From Salinimicrobium sediminis (GTDB taxonomy: Bacteria; Bacteroidota; Bacteroidia; Flavobacteriales; Flavobacteriaceae), in contig NZ_OCMF01000001.1 of assembly GCF_900215295.1 (NCBI RefSeq), positions 744,001 to 808,000 on the forward strand: a stretch of DNA of 64,000 bases, read 5' to 3'. How positions within the stretch are numbered: position 1 is the first letter of the stretch; each line of letters begins with the position of its first letter. Shown here in pieces: positions 53,472-62,092 of this stretch. The position numbers were made by a program, and so were the translations under genes. The notes below the pieces were generated by a model. The model did not search any database. It saw nothing but the letters and a program-made list of their open reading frames with translations, and had not been told where the DNA came from.

Positions 53472-54134
53472 TTACCTGAAGCTTTCTGCTATTTCCCGGA
53501 TTTCCCCCGATTCAATTCGCACAGCAGCATATTTATGGTTTGCAACATAGATCATAGCATCGGCAATGGCAGCTGGATGAATGCTGCGATACTTTTTTAG
53601 CGGCCCTACAAGCAAATGGTTTCCAACCGACATTACCTTTTTCCATGCGGCTTCAAAAGGTCTTTTTTCTTCTCTTTTTCCGCCAATAAGCGATGGTTGC
53701 AAAATATAAGTATGTGGCACTTTTTGAGCAAGCACATCCCTTTCCATTTCTCCTTTAGTGCGATTGTAGAAGAATTTACTCTCAACATCGGCTCCCAGGG
53801 CAGAAATGACTATAAATGTCGGAATGTTATTCTTTTTAGCCAGTTTTGCAGCATTTACAGGAATTCCATAGTCGATTTTGTGATAAGTCTCCTCATTCGG
53901 CGTTTTTGCCTGAGTAGTCCCGATACAGCAAAAAACTTCATCGGCGATAAATTCTGCTTCATACTTTTCCAGTTCGAAAAGATCGATTAAATGTTCTTCA
54001 ATTTTATCATTTTTGATACCTATAGGAGAACGGGAAAAGAGCTTGATCTTTGAATAGCGGCTATCTTCCAGCAGCTTTTCAAGAAGGATGCTTCCGGTAA
54101 GACCTGTAGCGCCAAGAATAATAGCTGTTTTCAT
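53472..54134 (-). CDS. NAD(P)-binding atypical SDR (HTATIP2-like)
   Basis: A 220-residue Rossmann protein: GATGLTG (8-14), then the block DEVFCCIGTTQAKTPNEETYHKIDYGIPVNAA (about 65-96) and FIVISALGAD, both typical of the oxidoreductase HTATIP2/YwnB-type atypical SDRs. The catalytic Tyr position is YNRTKGEME (YxxxK). Substrate unknown. It is 16 bases upstream of the CYTH gene on the same strand. Confidence 0.88.
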   Translation of the reverse strand: MKTAIILGATGLTGSILLEKLLEDSRYSKIKLFSRSPIGIKNDKIEEHLIDLFELEKYEAEFIADEVFCCIGTTQAKTPNEETYHKIDYGIPVNAAKLAKKNNIPTFIVISALGADVESKFFYNRTKGEMERDVLAQKVPHTYILQPSLIGGKREEKRPFEAAWKKVMSVGNHLLVGPLKKYRSIHPAAIADAMIYVANHKYAAVRIESGEIREIAESFR

Positions 54135-54257
54135 AGAATAATTTTACCTGAAGGTACTGGATTTCAGCAGCAATTCAAAGAAAAAATATTTCTCCATAAA
54201 ACTTCAGAAAAGCTTAATTCAGAAACATTCCCGGGGAAAAATAAGTCTGAAGTTCAG

Positions 54258-54265
54258 TATTTTTG
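54258..54265 (+). promoter_or_regulatory. -7 box for dinB
   Basis: TATTTTTG, exact to TAnnTTTG, only four bases before the GTG start of dinB. Transcription would begin at or within the start codon. Confidence 0.55.
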
Positions 54266-54269
54266 CGAG

Positions 54270-55367
54270 GTGGAGAAGCTCAAACAGCGAAAGATCATAC
54301 ATGTAGACATGGACGCCTTTTATGCCTCGGTAGAACAGCTGGATAATCCCGAGTTGAGAGGCAAACCTATTGCTGTTGGAGGCAGTTCCCAACGTGGAGT
54401 TGTCGCAGCTGCCAGCTATGAAGCCCGTAAATTTGGGGTGAAGAGTGCCATGAGCAGCGTACTTGCCAAACGTAACTGCCCCGATCTCATTTTTGTCAAG
54501 CCAAGATTTGAGAGATACCGGGAAATTTCAAACCGTATTAGGGGGATCTTTTTTGAGTATACAGACCTGGTGGAGCCGCTTTCTTTGGATGAAGCTTACC
54601 TTGATGTAACCGAAAACAAAAAAGGAAATCCCAGTGCCACTCTAATTGCCCGGGAGATACGGGAGAAAATCAAGGAAAAGACAGGGCTAAATGCTTCCGC
54701 AGGGATATCTGTAAATAAATTCATCGCCAAAGTTGCCAGCGATATCAACAAACCTAACGGACAAAAGACCGTTAATCCTGAAGAAGTCGAAGTATTTTTA
54801 GAAAAGTTGGAGATAAGGAAATTCTACGGCGTGGGCAAAGTTACTGCCGATAAGATGTACCGCCTGGGCATTTTTACAGGGTATGACCTGAAGCAAAGGT
54901 CACTGGATTTTCTTAATGAACATTTTGGAAAGAGCGGCGAATACTATTACTGGGTGGTGCGCGGGATCCATAACAGCGAAGTAAAATCCTCCCGCATCAG
55001 GAAATCTTTAGGCGCAGAACACACTTTTGAAGAGAATATCTCTTCAGAGATCTTTATGCTGGAGCGGTTGGAAAATATTTCAGAAGAAATAGAAAGACGC
55101 CTGGCAAAGAGCAAAGTGGCGGGAAAGACCATAACTTTAAAGATAAAATACAGCGACTTTACCTTACAAACCCGCAGCAAAACCCTTTCATATTTTATCT
55201 CCTCAAAAGAACTCATTTTGGACACCACAAAAGAGCTGCTATACCAGGAAAAGATGAAGGAATCTGTAAGACTTCTTGGCATTTCCCTTTCAAATTTAAA
55301 TACCGATAAAGAAGAGGAAAAGGAAGAAAAAAAGGAGATCGCGGTGCAGTTGAAGTTTGAGTTTTAA
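54270..55367 (+). CDS. dinB: DNA polymerase IV (Y-family translesion polymerase)
   Basis: A 365-residue error-prone polymerase copying damaged DNA. The catalytic carboxylates lie in HVDMDAFYASVE (D13) and SLDEAYLDV (around 110); the fingers YEARKFGVKSAMSS and the thumb/little-finger domains follow. The last residues end in LKFEF after a Lys/Glu-rich stretch, possibly a clamp-binding tail. The GTG start is the only one that keeps the full N-terminus; a -7 box sits four bases before it. Confidence 0.95.
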   Translation: MEKLKQRKIIHVDMDAFYASVEQLDNPELRGKPIAVGGSSQRGVVAAASYEARKFGVKSAMSSVLAKRNCPDLIFVKPRFERYREISNRIRGIFFEYTDLVEPLSLDEAYLDVTENKKGNPSATLIAREIREKIKEKTGLNASAGISVNKFIAKVASDINKPNGQKTVNPEEVEVFLEKLEIRKFYGVGKVTADKMYRLGIFTGYDLKQRSLDFLNEHFGKSGEYYYWVVRGIHNSEVKSSRIRKSLGAEHTFEENISSEIFMLERLENISEEIERRLAKSKVAGKTITLKIKYSDFTLQTRSKTLSYFISSKELILDTTKELLYQEKMKESVRLLGISLSNLNTDKEEEKEEKKEIAVQLKFEF

Positions 55368-55392
55368 TTTATTTGGACCTCTGCCCTACTAG

Positions 55393-55463
55393 AGTCAAGA
55401 ATCAAGAATCAAGACTTAAAGTTGCGCGGTTCGGGTTGCAGTTCAAAATGTTGCAGGTTGCAA
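55393..55463. repeat. Tandem 7-bp repeats, two families, after dinB
   Basis: Three units of ARTCAAG (55393-55413), then units related to GTTGCAG at 55421, 55435, 55450 and 55457. The spacing is seven bases or a near multiple of it. The tract is noncoding and lies between the dinB stop and the shared terminator. Confidence 0.7.
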
Positions 55464-55469
55464 ATTCAG

Positions 55470-55507
55470 AAATAGAAAAGCCACAAAGATCTTGTATCTG
55501 TGGCTTT
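55470..55507 (-). terminator. Bidirectional terminator between pyk and dinB
   Basis: Stem AAAGCCACA / TGTGGCTTT with a 13-base loop. On the minus strand it ends in TTTTCTATTTC, serving pyk; on the plus strand TTTATTC could serve dinB. Confidence 0.8.
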
Positions 55508-55512
55508 ATTCT

Positions 55513-55541
55513 ATCTAAGATCTCAAGTCTAAGATCTAAAA
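55513..55541. repeat. Tandem 7-bp repeat next to the pyk stop
   Basis: Four consecutive units related to TCTAAGA (TCTAAGA, TCTCAAG, TCTAAGA, TCTAAAA) end two bases before the pyk stop codon. Confidence 0.7.
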
Positions 55542-55542
55542 T

Positions 55543-56973
55543 CTATTCAATTTCCGAAATTCTCAGGGTATTCACCATTCCTTTGTTACTAATTGGCATG
55601 GCTGCAAGGTTGATAGCGAAATCTCCTTTTTCGACAAACCCATTTTCTCTGGCGATCCTGTTGATATCGTCAATAGTCTCATCTGTTGTTACCATCTTAT
55701 CGTAATGAAAAGCGCGCACTCCCCAAAGCAGACTCAGCTGATTAAGGATTCTTTTATTGGAGGTAAAAACAAGGATATTGGATTCAGGTCTCCAGGCAGA
55801 GATCTGAAATGCAGTATATCCACTATTTGTAAGGGTACAGATAGCCTGAGCTTTGATCTCATTGGCCATATGCGCCGCATGATAACAAATTGATTTGGTA
55901 ATATATCTTTTTGTACGTACATGTGGCGGCTCATGAGGCACTTTAATAAGCGGTGAATTCTCAACGCTCATAATGATCTGGCTCATTTTTTCGATCACCT
56001 GCACGGGATAATTCCCCACAGAAGTCTCTCCACTCAACATCACAGCATCTGCCCCATCCATTACAGAGTTAGCAACGTCATTAACCTCTGCACGTGTAGG
56101 CGTAAGGCTGGTGATCATAGTTTCCATCATTTGGGTAGCAATGATCACAGGAATTCGAGCCTTTTTAGCCTTTAACACCAGTTGCTTCTGAATAAGCGGA
56201 ACTTCCTGCGCCGGAATTTCAACTCCCAGATCCCCTCGTGCTACCATGAGTCCGTCGCAATAGGCAACGATCTTGTCGATATTATCCACACCTTCAGGCT
56301 TTTCGATCTTCGCAATTATAGGGATCTTATGATCTGTATGTTCTTTAATTAAATTCTGAAGCTCCAGAAGGTCATCACTGTTCCTGACGAAAGAAAGGGC
56401 GATCCAGTCTACTTTCATTTTCACGGCGAAAATGGCATCTTCGATATCTTTTTCAGTAAGGGCAGGAAGCGAGATCTTGGTATTGGGAAGGTTTACACCT
56501 TTTTTGGATCTTAAAGGTCCTCCCTGCACTACTCTTGCTAAAACCTCATCCTTTTTGTTGGTTCTTACCACCTCAAAAATCAGTTTTCCGTCATCCAGCA
56601 GAATACGCTCCCCTGTCTGCACATCTTCGGGAAACTGGTCATAATTCATATAAACCCGGCTGGAGGTGCCTTCAAACTCTTCTCCTGTAGCGAAAGTGAT
56701 CTCGTCGCCTTTGGAAACCACCACTTCCTCTTTCATTTTACCTACCCGTAGCTTTGGACCCTGCAGGTCGGCAAGAATAGCAGTAGTATATCCATGTTCC
56801 TCATTAAGCTCACGTATCATATCTATACGTTGCTTTACATCATCATAATTGGCATGAGAAAAATTGACCCTAAACACGTTTACACCTGCCTGCATCATCT
56901 CTCTCAGCACCTCTTTAGAACTTGTGGCGGGTCCAAGAGTGGCCACTATTTTTGTCTTTTTCGTATTCGGCAT
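55543..56973 (-). CDS. pyk: Pyruvate kinase
   Basis: A cytoplasmic glycolytic enzyme making ATP and pyruvate from phosphoenolpyruvate. The 476 residues carry KIVATLGPATSS (8-19), the active-site signature IIAKIEKPEGVDNID (about 218-232), MVARGDLGVEIP and the metal/regulatory loop VMDGADAVMLSGETSVGNYP. Length is normal for a bacterial enzyme; an added C-terminal phosphotransfer domain is absent. Its ATG follows the preceding gene's stop with no gap. Confidence 0.97.
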   Translation of the reverse strand: MPNTKKTKIVATLGPATSSKEVLREMMQAGVNVFRVNFSHANYDDVKQRIDMIRELNEEHGYTTAILADLQGPKLRVGKMKEEVVVSKGDEITFATGEEFEGTSSRVYMNYDQFPEDVQTGERILLDDGKLIFEVVRTNKKDEVLARVVQGGPLRSKKGVNLPNTKISLPALTEKDIEDAIFAVKMKVDWIALSFVRNSDDLLELQNLIKEHTDHKIPIIAKIEKPEGVDNIDKIVAYCDGLMVARGDLGVEIPAQEVPLIQKQLVLKAKKARIPVIIATQMMETMITSLTPTRAEVNDVANSVMDGADAVMLSGETSVGNYPVQVIEKMSQIIMSVENSPLIKVPHEPPHVRTKRYITKSICYHAAHMANEIKAQAICTLTNSGYTAFQISAWRPESNILVFTSNKRILNQLSLLWGVRAFHYDKMVTTDETIDDINRIARENGFVEKGDFAINLAAMPISNKGMVNTLRISEIE

Positions 56974-57462
56974 TTAGTCAAAAATTAAATTTTCTTTCGT
57001 TTTTATACGATCAAAATCAATTGCATAGGCAGTAGAAACCTGCTGAATTTCGAGAATTCGGGATATCACCAGTTTTTCTGACACAGCATCCAATTCATCC
57101 TCGATCTTCACCAAAAAATCTACCTGCTTAAACTCCGGTAATAAATAGGATTTTTTGACAGCCAAATGTTCTCCAAAAAGCAGAGAATCCTCACCCGAAC
57201 CAGACATCGTTTCTCTCCTGGTAATATTGGATACCAGGTGATAACTGCAATATTTTTGTTGAACTTCATAAAAAAAATGAGCAAAAAGCACATGGTCATT
57301 CTCCATATGTAGATCAATGTCTTTTGGCGATCTGGCCAGCCTAAGGTTTAAATGCTTGTTTAACAGGTAAGCCAGCTTATAATCTTCTACCGAAGAATGT
57401 ATAGCAATGAGCTTGTAGGGCTGTTCAAAAACTTCATCAAGAACCAGTTTATGCGCCGGCAT
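56974..57462 (-). CDS. IPExxxVDY-family protein
   Basis: A 162-residue cytoplasmic protein of a Bacteroidota family named after its motif; here it reads LPEFKQVDF at 108-116. Function is unknown. The family is typically found between rnc and pyk, as here, and its stop TAA is immediately followed by the pyk ATG, so translation of the two is linked. Confidence 0.9.
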   Translation of the reverse strand: MPAHKLVLDEVFEQPYKLIAIHSSVEDYKLAYLLNKHLNLRLARSPKDIDLHMENDHVLFAHFFYEVQQKYCSYHLVSNITRRETMSGSGEDSLLFGEHLAVKKSYLLPEFKQVDFLVKIEDELDAVSEKLVISRILEIQQVSTAYAIDFDRIKTKENLIFD

Positions 57463-57571
57463 ATTGTATTTTCATCGAAGGTTAAAGATAAAGATTGTAA
57501 GGCAGATATGTAAATTTTAGAAACTAATTTTCCGAATTTATTACGAAATCGTTGTAGTTTCTGCTATTCTT

Positions 57572-58309
57572 TTAAGAAGGTGTAATTTTTGCCTGGAAAG
57601 CATAGTAAGCTCTTTTTGATGCCTTTTCTTCAGCTTTCTTTTTAGAAGTTGCACGGGCCTTGGCCACCACACGACCTTCAATTCGAAGTTTTACAGCAAA
57701 ATGTTTTAATTCATCCTTTCCTGTATCTTCATAGATCTCAAAATTGAAATCCTTTTTCTCTTTTTGACACCATTCGATCAAAAGCCCTTTATAACTTATT
57801 ACAGTTCCTTCAAGTTGTTCTATATCTACATAAGGCTCGATCACCCGCTCAAAAATGAATTTTTTGACGTAGCGATATCCGCGGTCGAGATAAATTGCCC
57901 CGATTAAAGCCTCAAAAAGGTTACCGTGAATATTTGTTCCAAATTGTTCGGTAGAAATATTGGTCTGGATGTGTTTAATCAGATCAAGATCTTTACCGAG
58001 TTCATTCAAATGTTTGCGGCTAACAATCTTTGAGCGCATTTTGGTAAGATAACCTTCATTTCCGCCGGGAACTTCATTAAAGAGATGGGAAGCTATTACT
58101 GCACTTAGCATGGCATCTCCCAGGAACTCCATACGTTCAAAATTTATAGCATTCCCTTCGGCGTCCTTCTGGTTGAGGGAACGATGTGTAAAAGCCTTTT
58201 TATAATAGGAAATATTGCGGGGTTTAAAACCCATGATCCGGGTTAATTCCACAAAAAAATTCCCGCCTCTGGAAGAGCGGGAATTTAATATGTTTCTTAT
58301 AACACTCAT
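57572..58309 (-). CDS. rnc: Ribonuclease III
   Basis: Cleaves double-stranded RNA, including rRNA precursors. The 245-residue protein has the RNase III signature ERMEFLGDAML (58-68), the second acidic cluster NLFEALIGAIYLD, and a C-terminal double-stranded-RNA-binding domain (about 170-240, ending SKKKAEEKASKRAYYAF). The first 27 residues precede the core as in other Flavobacteriia. Codons 9-19 also encode a terminator-like hairpin. It lies six bases after fabF. Confidence 0.96.
   Translation of the reverse strand: MSVIRNILNSRSSRGGNFFVELTRIMGFKPRNISYYKKAFTHRSLNQKDAEGNAINFERMEFLGDAMLSAVIASHLFNEVPGGNEGYLTKMRSKIVSRKHLNELGKDLDLIKHIQTNISTEQFGTNIHGNLFEALIGAIYLDRGYRYVKKFIFERVIEPYVDIEQLEGTVISYKGLLIEWCQKEKKDFNFEIYEDTGKDELKHFAVKLRIEGRVVAKARATSKKKAEEKASKRAYYAFQAKITPS
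58253..58285 (-). promoter_or_regulatory. Terminator-like hairpin inside the rnc coding region
   Basis: On the minus strand an eight-base stem AATTCCCG / CGGGAATT, extended by four more pairs across a one-base bulge, is followed by five to seven T. It covers rnc codons 9-19. It has the full shape of an intrinsic terminator and could also be a double-stranded substrate for RNase III itself. Confidence 0.6.
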
Positions 58310-58315
58310 GTAATC

Positions 58316-59569
58316 CTATTCATCAAGCTTCCTAAAAAGCACGCATGCATTATGCCCTCCAAAACCAAAGGTATTGCTCATCGCTACTTTCACCTCTCTC
58401 TTTTGTGCCTTATTCAGGGTAAGATTTAGTTCGGGATCGATATTCTCATCGGGAACCTCGTGGTTTATGGTTGGCGGCACCACTCCGTGTTGCATTGCTA
58501 AAATAGAGGCAATCGCTTCAACAGCTCCTGCAGCACCTAACAGGTGACCTGTCATGGACTTGGTGGAGTTGATATTGATGTTCTTTGCGTGCTCGCCGAA
58601 AACCTTTTTTATTGCCTTTAGTTCGGCCACATCCCCAAGCGGTGTAGATGTACCGTGGGTGTTGATATGGTCTACATCTTCAGGATTAAGTTCGGCATTT
58701 TTAAGACAGTTCTCCATCACAGCAACCACTCCTATTCCTTCAGGATGTGGGGCAGTCATGTGATAGGCATCAGATGATAATCCGCCTCCAACAACTTCAG
58801 CATAGATCTTTGCGCCTCTTGCTTTAGCATGCTCGTATTCTTCAAGAATCAGAGCGCCGGCACCTTCTCCTAACACGAAGCCATCCCGGGTCGCATCAAA
58901 CGGTCTTGAGGCTGTTTCGGGGCTTTCATTCCTTGTAGACAGAGCATGCATGGCGTTAAAACCACCCATCCCTGCAGGAGCCACCGCAGCTTCACTCCCC
59001 CCGGTAACTATGACATCGCTATAGCCAAGTCTAATGGTATTCAAGGCATCGATAAGCGCATTGGCTGCCGAAGCACAGGCCGAAACTGTTGTATAGTTAG
59101 GCCCCATAAATCCATGTTTAATGGAAATATTTCCGGGTGCGATATCGGCGATCATCTTAGGAATAAAAAAAGGGTTGAAACGCGGAGTTCCATCGCCCTT
59201 TCCAAAAGCCAGTACTTCATCCTGAAATGTTTCCAGCCCACCAATCCCGGCTCCCCAGATCACTCCAACGCGGAGTTTATCAACGGTTTCGAGATCTAGA
59301 CCCGAATCTTTAATAGCCTCATCTGAGGCTACTAAAGCATACTGGGCAAACTTATCAAGCTTTCTGGCTTCCTTGCGATCAAAATAATCTTCAACTTTGA
59401 AGTTCTTGATCTCACAAGCGAATTTAGTCTTGAATTTTTCGGTGTCAAAATAGGTAATTGGGGCAGACCCGCTTTTACCATTGACTAAACCTTCCCAGTA
59501 CTCTTCAATATTATTTCCAATTGGGGTAAGGGCACCTAATCCAGTTACTACAACTCGCTTTAACTCCAT
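58316..59569 (-). CDS. fabF: 3-oxoacyl-[acyl-carrier-protein] synthase II
   Basis: A condensing enzyme elongating ACP-bound acyl chains with malonyl-ACP. The 417 residues have the nucleophile C165 in TVSACASAAN and the two catalytic His in INTHGTSTPLGD and SMTGHLLGAAGAVEA. Length and motifs are standard. It lies 17 bases after acpP and six before rnc in a conserved cluster. Confidence 0.97.
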   Translation of the reverse strand: MELKRVVVTGLGALTPIGNNIEEYWEGLVNGKSGSAPITYFDTEKFKTKFACEIKNFKVEDYFDRKEARKLDKFAQYALVASDEAIKDSGLDLETVDKLRVGVIWGAGIGGLETFQDEVLAFGKGDGTPRFNPFFIPKMIADIAPGNISIKHGFMGPNYTTVSACASAANALIDALNTIRLGYSDVIVTGGSEAAVAPAGMGGFNAMHALSTRNESPETASRPFDATRDGFVLGEGAGALILEEYEHAKARGAKIYAEVVGGGLSSDAYHMTAPHPEGIGVVAVMENCLKNAELNPEDVDHINTHGTSTPLGDVAELKAIKKVFGEHAKNININSTKSMTGHLLGAAGAVEAIASILAMQHGVVPPTINHEVPDENIDPELNLTLNKAQKREVKVAMSNTFGFGGHNACVLFRKLDE

Positions 59570-59586
59570 AAGGATATGTTACTTTT

Positions 59587-59823
59587 TTATTTTTTTGCGT
59601 CTTCAATATAAGAGATGGCCTGACCAACAGTAGCGATATTCTCTGCCTGATCGTCTGGGATCTGGATATCAAATTCTTTTTCGAATTCCATGATCAACTC
59701 TACTGTGTCTAATGAATCAGCGCCCAAGTCGTTGGTGAAGCTAGCTTCGTTTACAACTTCATTTTCGTCAACGCCTAATTTGTCAACGATAATCGCTTTT
59801 ACTCTTGATGCAATGTCTGACAT
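59587..59823 (-). CDS. acpP: Acyl carrier protein
   Basis: A 78-residue carrier that holds fatty-acid intermediates on a 4'-phosphopantetheine arm attached to S37 in [12 protein letters not shown]. It is acidic and of normal length. It is the first gene of the acpP-fabF-rnc unit, 30 bases after a -7 box. Confidence 0.98.
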   Translation of the reverse strand: MSDIASRVKAIIVDKLGVDENEVVNEASFTNDLGADSLDTVELIMEFEKEFDIQIPDDQAENIATVGQAISYIEDAKK

Positions 59824-59852
59824 AACTTGTGTTTTTAATTTTAATTAAGTGG

Positions 59853-59860
59853 CAAAAATA
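59853..59860 (-). promoter_or_regulatory. -7 box for the acpP-fabF-rnc operon
   Basis: Minus-strand TATTTTTG, exact to TAnnTTTG, 29 bases before the acpP ATG. The -33 region is T-rich without a clean TTTG. Confidence 0.65.
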
Positions 59861-59970
59861 AAAAACTTTATTTTAAAACCTGTTTTTACTTTAAAAATGT
59901 GAATGTAAATTACATAATTTCCGCATAAAGCAATTATTTTTACCTGCTAATAATTGTTAAGACACCTCAA

Positions 59971-60573
59971 TTGCCTACCGCTCAAAATCCTCCACAAAAG
60001 AAAATAGTGATCTTCGCCTCGGGCAATGGATCTAATGCAGAGAATATCATTAAATATTTCCATTCCAAAGGTACGGCCAGGGTGGTAGCGGTATTCTCGA
60101 ATAACCGAACTGCAAAAGTTTTGCGACGGGCGCATGATCATGAGGTAAAGGCACTGCATTTTGACAGGGAGGCACTTTATGAAACCGATGAGGTACTGAA
60201 TCTCCTGAAGGACATGAATCCCGATCTTATTGTGCTGGCGGGATTTTTGTGGATCTTTCCAACAAAGATACTTAAGCGTTTTCCTAACAAGGTGATCAAT
60301 ATTCACCCCGCCCTGCTTCCTAAATACGGCGGAAAAGGGATGTATGGCATGAATGTGCATAAGGCAATTCATGAACAGAAGGAAGTAGAGACCGGAATAA
60401 GCATCCATTACGTCAATGATAAGTACGACGAGGGAAAAATGATATTTCAGGCCACCACCTCCATAAAACCTCAGGATACTGTGGAAGATATTGCCGAAAA
60501 GATCCATCAGCTGGAGCAGGATCATTTTCCGGAGGTAATTGAAAAACTTTTATTCCCTTCAGAAAATGCATAA
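59971..60573 (+). CDS. purN: Phosphoribosylglycinamide formyltransferase
   Basis: Transfers formyl from 10-formyltetrahydrofolate to GAR in purine synthesis. The 200-residue protein has the phosphate loop GNGSN (18-22), catalytic N110 and H112 in INIHPALLP, and D153 in YDEGKMIFQ. The frame holds no ATG upstream of the core; back to the in-frame stop at 59926 the only plausible start is TTG at 59971. It overlaps rnhA by eight bases. Confidence 0.93.
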   Translation: MPTAQNPPQKKIVIFASGNGSNAENIIKYFHSKGTARVVAVFSNNRTAKVLRRAHDHEVKALHFDREALYETDEVLNLLKDMNPDLIVLAGFLWIFPTKILKRFPNKVINIHPALLPKYGGKGMYGMNVHKAIHEQKEVETGISIHYVNDKYDEGKMIFQATTSIKPQDTVEDIAEKIHQLEQDHFPEVIEKLLFPSENA

Positions 60574-61048
60574 TGCGCAGGTGCATATCTATACCGATGG
60601 GGCAGCAAGGGGAAATCCCGGCCCCGGCGGCTACGGAATTGTGATGGAATGGGTGGGAAAACCTTATCGCAAAGAATTCTCCAAGGGCTTTAAACATACC
60701 ACCAATAATCGCATGGAACTGCTTGCGGTGATCGAAGCCCTAAAAAAACTGAAGAATACTGATACTACAGTTGTGGTCTTTACCGACTCCAAATATGTCG
60801 CCGATGCCGTAGAAAAAGGCTGGGTCTTCAACTGGGAGAAAAAAGGTTTTAAGGACCGGAAAAATGTAGACCTGTGGATAGATTTTTTGAAGGAGTACCG
60901 AAAGCACAAGGTTAAGTTCAAATGGATCAAAGGGCATAATGAACACCCACAAAATGAACGTTGTGACCAGCTGGCAGTTGAAGCTTCCAAAGGAAACAGG
61001 CTTACCATTGACACAGGATTTGAAGATGGTTCAAAAAGCCTTTTTTGA
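60566..61048 (+). CDS. rnhA: Ribonuclease HI
   Basis: Degrades the RNA strand of RNA:DNA hybrids. The 160-residue protein has the catalytic acids D11 (YTDGAARGNPGPGGYG), E51 (NRMELLAVIEAL), D74 (VFTDSKYV) and D134 (NERCDQLA). The ATG at 60566 lies within the last codons of purN; an earlier in-frame TTG would add nine unrelated residues. Confidence 0.96.
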   Translation: MHNAQVHIYTDGAARGNPGPGGYGIVMEWVGKPYRKEFSKGFKHTTNNRMELLAVIEALKKLKNTDTTVVVFTDSKYVADAVEKGWVFNWEKKGFKDRKNVDLWIDFLKEYRKHKVKFKWIKGHNEHPQNERCDQLAVEASKGNRLTIDTGFEDGSKSLF

Positions 61049-61074
61049 GTACTAAGGCTTGAAAAACAAAACCG

Positions 61075-61082
61075 TATATTTG
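61075..61082 (+). promoter_or_regulatory. -7 box for the PfkB-type kinase gene
   Basis: TATATTTG, exact to TAnnTTTG, 23 bases before the ATG at 61106. No -33 TTTG at the normal distance. Confidence 0.6.
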
Positions 61083-61105
61083 CAGCCTAATTCTAAAAAA
61101 CTATA

Positions 61106-62029
61106 ATGAATAAGTTATTAATAGTGGGTACGGTCGCCTTTGATGCTATCGAAACCCCTTTTGGTAAAACAGATAAGATTCTTGGTGGAGCCGCCACTTA
61201 TATAGGACTTTCGGCTGCACAATTCGATATAGAAAGCGCAATTGTTTCGGTTGTGGGAGATGATTTTCCGCAGGACTACCTTGACCTTTTGAAGAATAGA
61301 AATATTGACATCACAGGTACCGAAATCGTAAAAGGCGGAAAGACCTTTTTCTGGAGTGGGAAGTATCATAATGACCTTAACTCCCGTGACACCCTTGATA
61401 CTCAGCTTAATGTACTGGCTGATTTTCAACCTGTAGTTCCCGAAGATTTTAAAACTCCGGATATTGTAATGTTGGGCAACCTGCATCCCCTGGTTCAGCT
61501 GAGTGTGCTCGAGCAGCTTAAGAGACCAAAGCTGGTCGTGCTGGACACCATGAATTTCTGGATGGATAATACGTGGGATGACCTCATGAAGGTAATTGAA
61601 AAGGTTGATGTGCTTACCATCAATGATGAGGAAGCCCGCCAGTTAACAGAAGAATATTCCCTTGTAAAAGCGGCAAGAAAGATTGCCAAAATGGGACCGA
61701 AATATGTGGTGATCAAAAAAGGAGAACATGGAGCTCTGTTGTTCCATAACAATCAGATCTTCTTTGCACCCGCCCTGCCTCTGGAAGAAGTTTTTGATCC
61801 AACCGGTGCGGGAGATACTTTTGCGGGAGGATTTACCGGATATCTTGCCCACACCGGCGATATATCTTTTAAAAATATGAAGAATGCAGTGATCTATGGA
61901 TCTACTCTAGCCTCTTTTTGTGTGGAGAAATTCGGAACAGAAAGAATGCAGGACCTTAAAAAAGAGGAGGTGCATGAGCGTCTGGAAGATTTTAAATCTT
62001 TAACCCAGTTCCAGATCAAACTTACTTAA
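61106..62029 (+). CDS. PfkB-family carbohydrate/nucleoside kinase
   Basis: A 307-residue cytoplasmic kinase of the ribokinase fold: N-terminal GGAATYIGLSAAQF (27-40), substrate-side block, and the C-terminal signature DPTGAGDTFAGGF (231-243) with catalytic base D237. The substrate is not readable; sugars and nucleosides are usual. Its position between rnhA and a purF-type gene suggests a link to purine or ribose metabolism, which is inference from context. Confidence 0.92.
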   Translation: MNKLLIVGTVAFDAIETPFGKTDKILGGAATYIGLSAAQFDIESAIVSVVGDDFPQDYLDLLKNRNIDITGTEIVKGGKTFFWSGKYHNDLNSRDTLDTQLNVLADFQPVVPEDFKTPDIVMLGNLHPLVQLSVLEQLKRPKLVVLDTMNFWMDNTWDDLMKVIEKVDVLTINDEEARQLTEEYSLVKAARKIAKMGPKYVVIKKGEHGALLFHNNQIFFAPALPLEEVFDPTGAGDTFAGGFTGYLAHTGDISFKNMKNAVIYGSTLASFCVEKFGTERMQDLKKEEVHERLEDFKSLTQFQIKLT

Positions 62030-62036
62030 TATCTAC

Positions 62037-62061
62037 GCCCTGTAATTTCAGGGCTTTTTTT
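62037..62061 (+). terminator. Terminator after the PfkB-type kinase gene
   Basis: Perfect stem GCCCTG / CAGGGC with loop TAATTT and seven T. Confidence 0.92.
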
Positions 62062-62092
62062 GTGACTAACGCAAAGTCTATAATACAAGTCT

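Noticed and set aside
55393-55541. CRISPR or att-site interpretation of the repeats next to pyk
   Set aside because: Units are too short and not separated by unique spacers; there is no integrase or tRNA nearby.
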